The notes below the pieces were generated by a model. That model did no database searches. It saw only the letters and a program-made list of their open reading frames with translations, and was not told the origin of the DNA. The translations under genes and the position numbers were made by a program. A DNA stretch of 64,000 bases from Mesosutterella multiformis. Lineage in GTDB: Bacteria; Pseudomonadota; Gammaproteobacteria; Burkholderiales; Burkholderiaceae_F. The stretch is taken from the NCBI RefSeq assembly GCF_003402575.1, contig NZ_BGZJ01000002.1, positions 434,001 through 498,000 on the forward strand. The letters are read 5' to 3'. Shown here in pieces: positions 63,330-64,000 of the stretch. Positions within the stretch are counted from its first letter, which is position 1; every line of letters begins with the position of its first letter.

Positions 63330-64000
63330 GGCGAATTATCACTTCAAGTGCAAAGCCTGAGAAAAGAATAGTGGCCCATAAAGCTTCCATAATAGAGATT
63401 GTCAAGATAACTATAGAGGGAGCTCATGAGCCACTATCATCATCTTACTCTTCGGGACAGAGTATTTATTTCGGCTTTAACGATTTCAGGCAAATCCCTG
63501 TCTGAAATTGCATGTGCGATTGGGAAAAATGTTTCTACGATCTCCCGCGAACTGAAGCGAAACAAGGCTGTATCGGCCCAGGATGGGGCTTCAGCTGCCT
63601 ATGATCCCTGTGCCGCGCAGGCCCGATATCAGAGACAGAGAAAGCATTGCGGAAAGAGAAACATTCTGAAGTCTGACTCGTTGCTGACAAAGATTGTCTC
63701 AAATCTGCTGGTTAAGAAATTCTGGTCTCCGGAGCAGATTCAATACCGTCTCAGAAAGGAGCTGCCGAATCTAAGGATCAGCGCCACGACAATCTACCGA
63801 GGAATCAATTCTGGCTTTCTGGATCGCTTTGTGGATGGCCGAAAGATGTCCCGACACCTGCGACACCACGGTAAAACGCGTCACCGTAAAGGCATGACCG
63901 AGAGGCGAGGAAAGATCCAGATCACTCACAGCATTGAAGAGCGACCCCTGGAAGCTCAGAACAGATCTCGCCTGGGGGATTGGGAAGGCGATACCGTCAT
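63330..64000 (+). mobile_element. IS30-family insertion sequence, second copy, cut by window end
   Basis: The left end GGCGAATTATCACTTCAAGT matches the element at 60174, and the sequence is nearly identical over the 671 bases present. One visible difference is an A for G in the transposase (ACAAAGATT against ACAAGGATT). Same orientation as the first copy, 2049 bp away. Confidence 0.92.
63426..64000 (+). CDS. IS30-family transposase, partial (window edge)
   Basis: It begins at the same offset (96 bases) from the IS end as the copy at 60270 and encodes the helix-turn-helix region and the core up to GDWEGDTV. One substitution, Arg to Lys in LLTKIVSN, distinguishes it. The remainder is outside the window. 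Confidence 0.93.
   Translation, partial: MSHYHHLTLRDRVFISALTISGKSLSEIACAIGKNVSTISRELKRNKAVSAQDGASAAYDPCAAQARYQRQRKHCGKRNILKSDSLLTKIVSNLLVKKFWSPEQIQYRLRKELPNLRISATTIYRGINSGFLDRFVDGRKMSRHLRHHGKTRHRKGMTERRGKIQITHSIEERPLEAQNRSRLGDWEGDTV

Noticed and set aside
60174-64000. Classical composite transposon with the GHKL gene as cargo
   Set aside because: The inner end of copy 1 lies within the GHKL gene, as an independent insertion with its own 2-bp duplication, so the arrangement is two separate insertions.
1-64000. tRNA, rRNA, CRISPR array or prophage
   Set aside because: I saw no cloverleaf, no rRNA core sequence, no regularly spaced short repeats and no phage structural genes. A tRNAscan or CRISPR search was not possible here.

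Overview
The window looks like chromosome of a GC-rich betaproteobacterial gut anaerobe, most likely Sutterellaceae (Sutterella/Parasutterella-like). This is inferred from the Burkholderiales-type porin, the many LysR regulators, the AssT-DsbL-DsbI set, the flavin/multiheme respiratory reductases and DcuC. I recognised no rRNA, tRNA, CRISPR array or prophage.

Layout. 0-8 kb (all minus): a tandem array of autotransporters, with two long copies carrying different lesions (an in-frame stop; a frameshift) and a third reduced to its signal-peptide end. 8.7-14.2 kb: a porin-DcuC operon and a LysR gene divergent from an argininosuccinate-lyase-family enzyme, a possible fumarate-producing module. 14.2-18.6 kb: arylsulfate sulfotransferase assT with its dedicated thiol oxidases dsbL and dsbI (dsbI has an amber codon) and a divergent LysR gene split by a one-base shift. 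18.7-27.3 kb: a YczE-like membrane protein, a type B carboxylesterase homologue, an SsuABC-type ABC transporter, a Rossmann reductase, an orphan RelB/DinJ, an ArsR regulator sharing a 20-bp operator with a radical SAM gene, and a DUF2185 protein. 27.4-33.4 kb: a five-gene minus-strand respiratory operon (Tat flavoprotein reductase, tetraheme cytochrome, PhnD-type sensor kinase with a shift at a G7 tract, PLP decarboxylase, FixJ-type regulator). 33.6-39.5 kb: M20 peptidase, small proteins, an FMN-binding flavoprotein, a lipoprotein, an unusual NrfA-like pentaheme cytochrome and a divergent LysR. 39.6-45.8 kb: gltBD. 46.1-48.7 kb: a structured RNA with a terminator, followed by six tandem paralogues of an Asr-like secreted Ala/Lys/Pro-rich protein, in part a 378-bp tandem repeat. 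48.9-51.9 kb: a BisC/TorZ-type molybdoenzyme and a DUF805 protein.

52-64 kb is a defence island. It holds a PLD-type restriction nuclease, a Z1-domain ATPase, Vsr, a C5 cytosine methyltransferase and an XRE regulator. An aldo/keto reductase follows, then an AT-rich operon encoding a GHKL (MORC-like) ATPase, an unknown 292-residue protein and a DUF6339-like protein. One IS30-family element sits inside the GHKL gene. Excising it with one copy of a 2-bp duplication restores the C terminus and a translational overlap with the next gene. A second, nearly identical IS30 copy starts upstream of the GHKL gene and runs off the window.

Functionally the region serves anaerobic respiration and electron-acceptor scavenging, nitrogen assimilation, envelope/acid adaptation and DNA-based immunity. 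Six genes carry disabling lesions. Whether these are real decay, switching or sequence error cannot be settled from the sequence alone.
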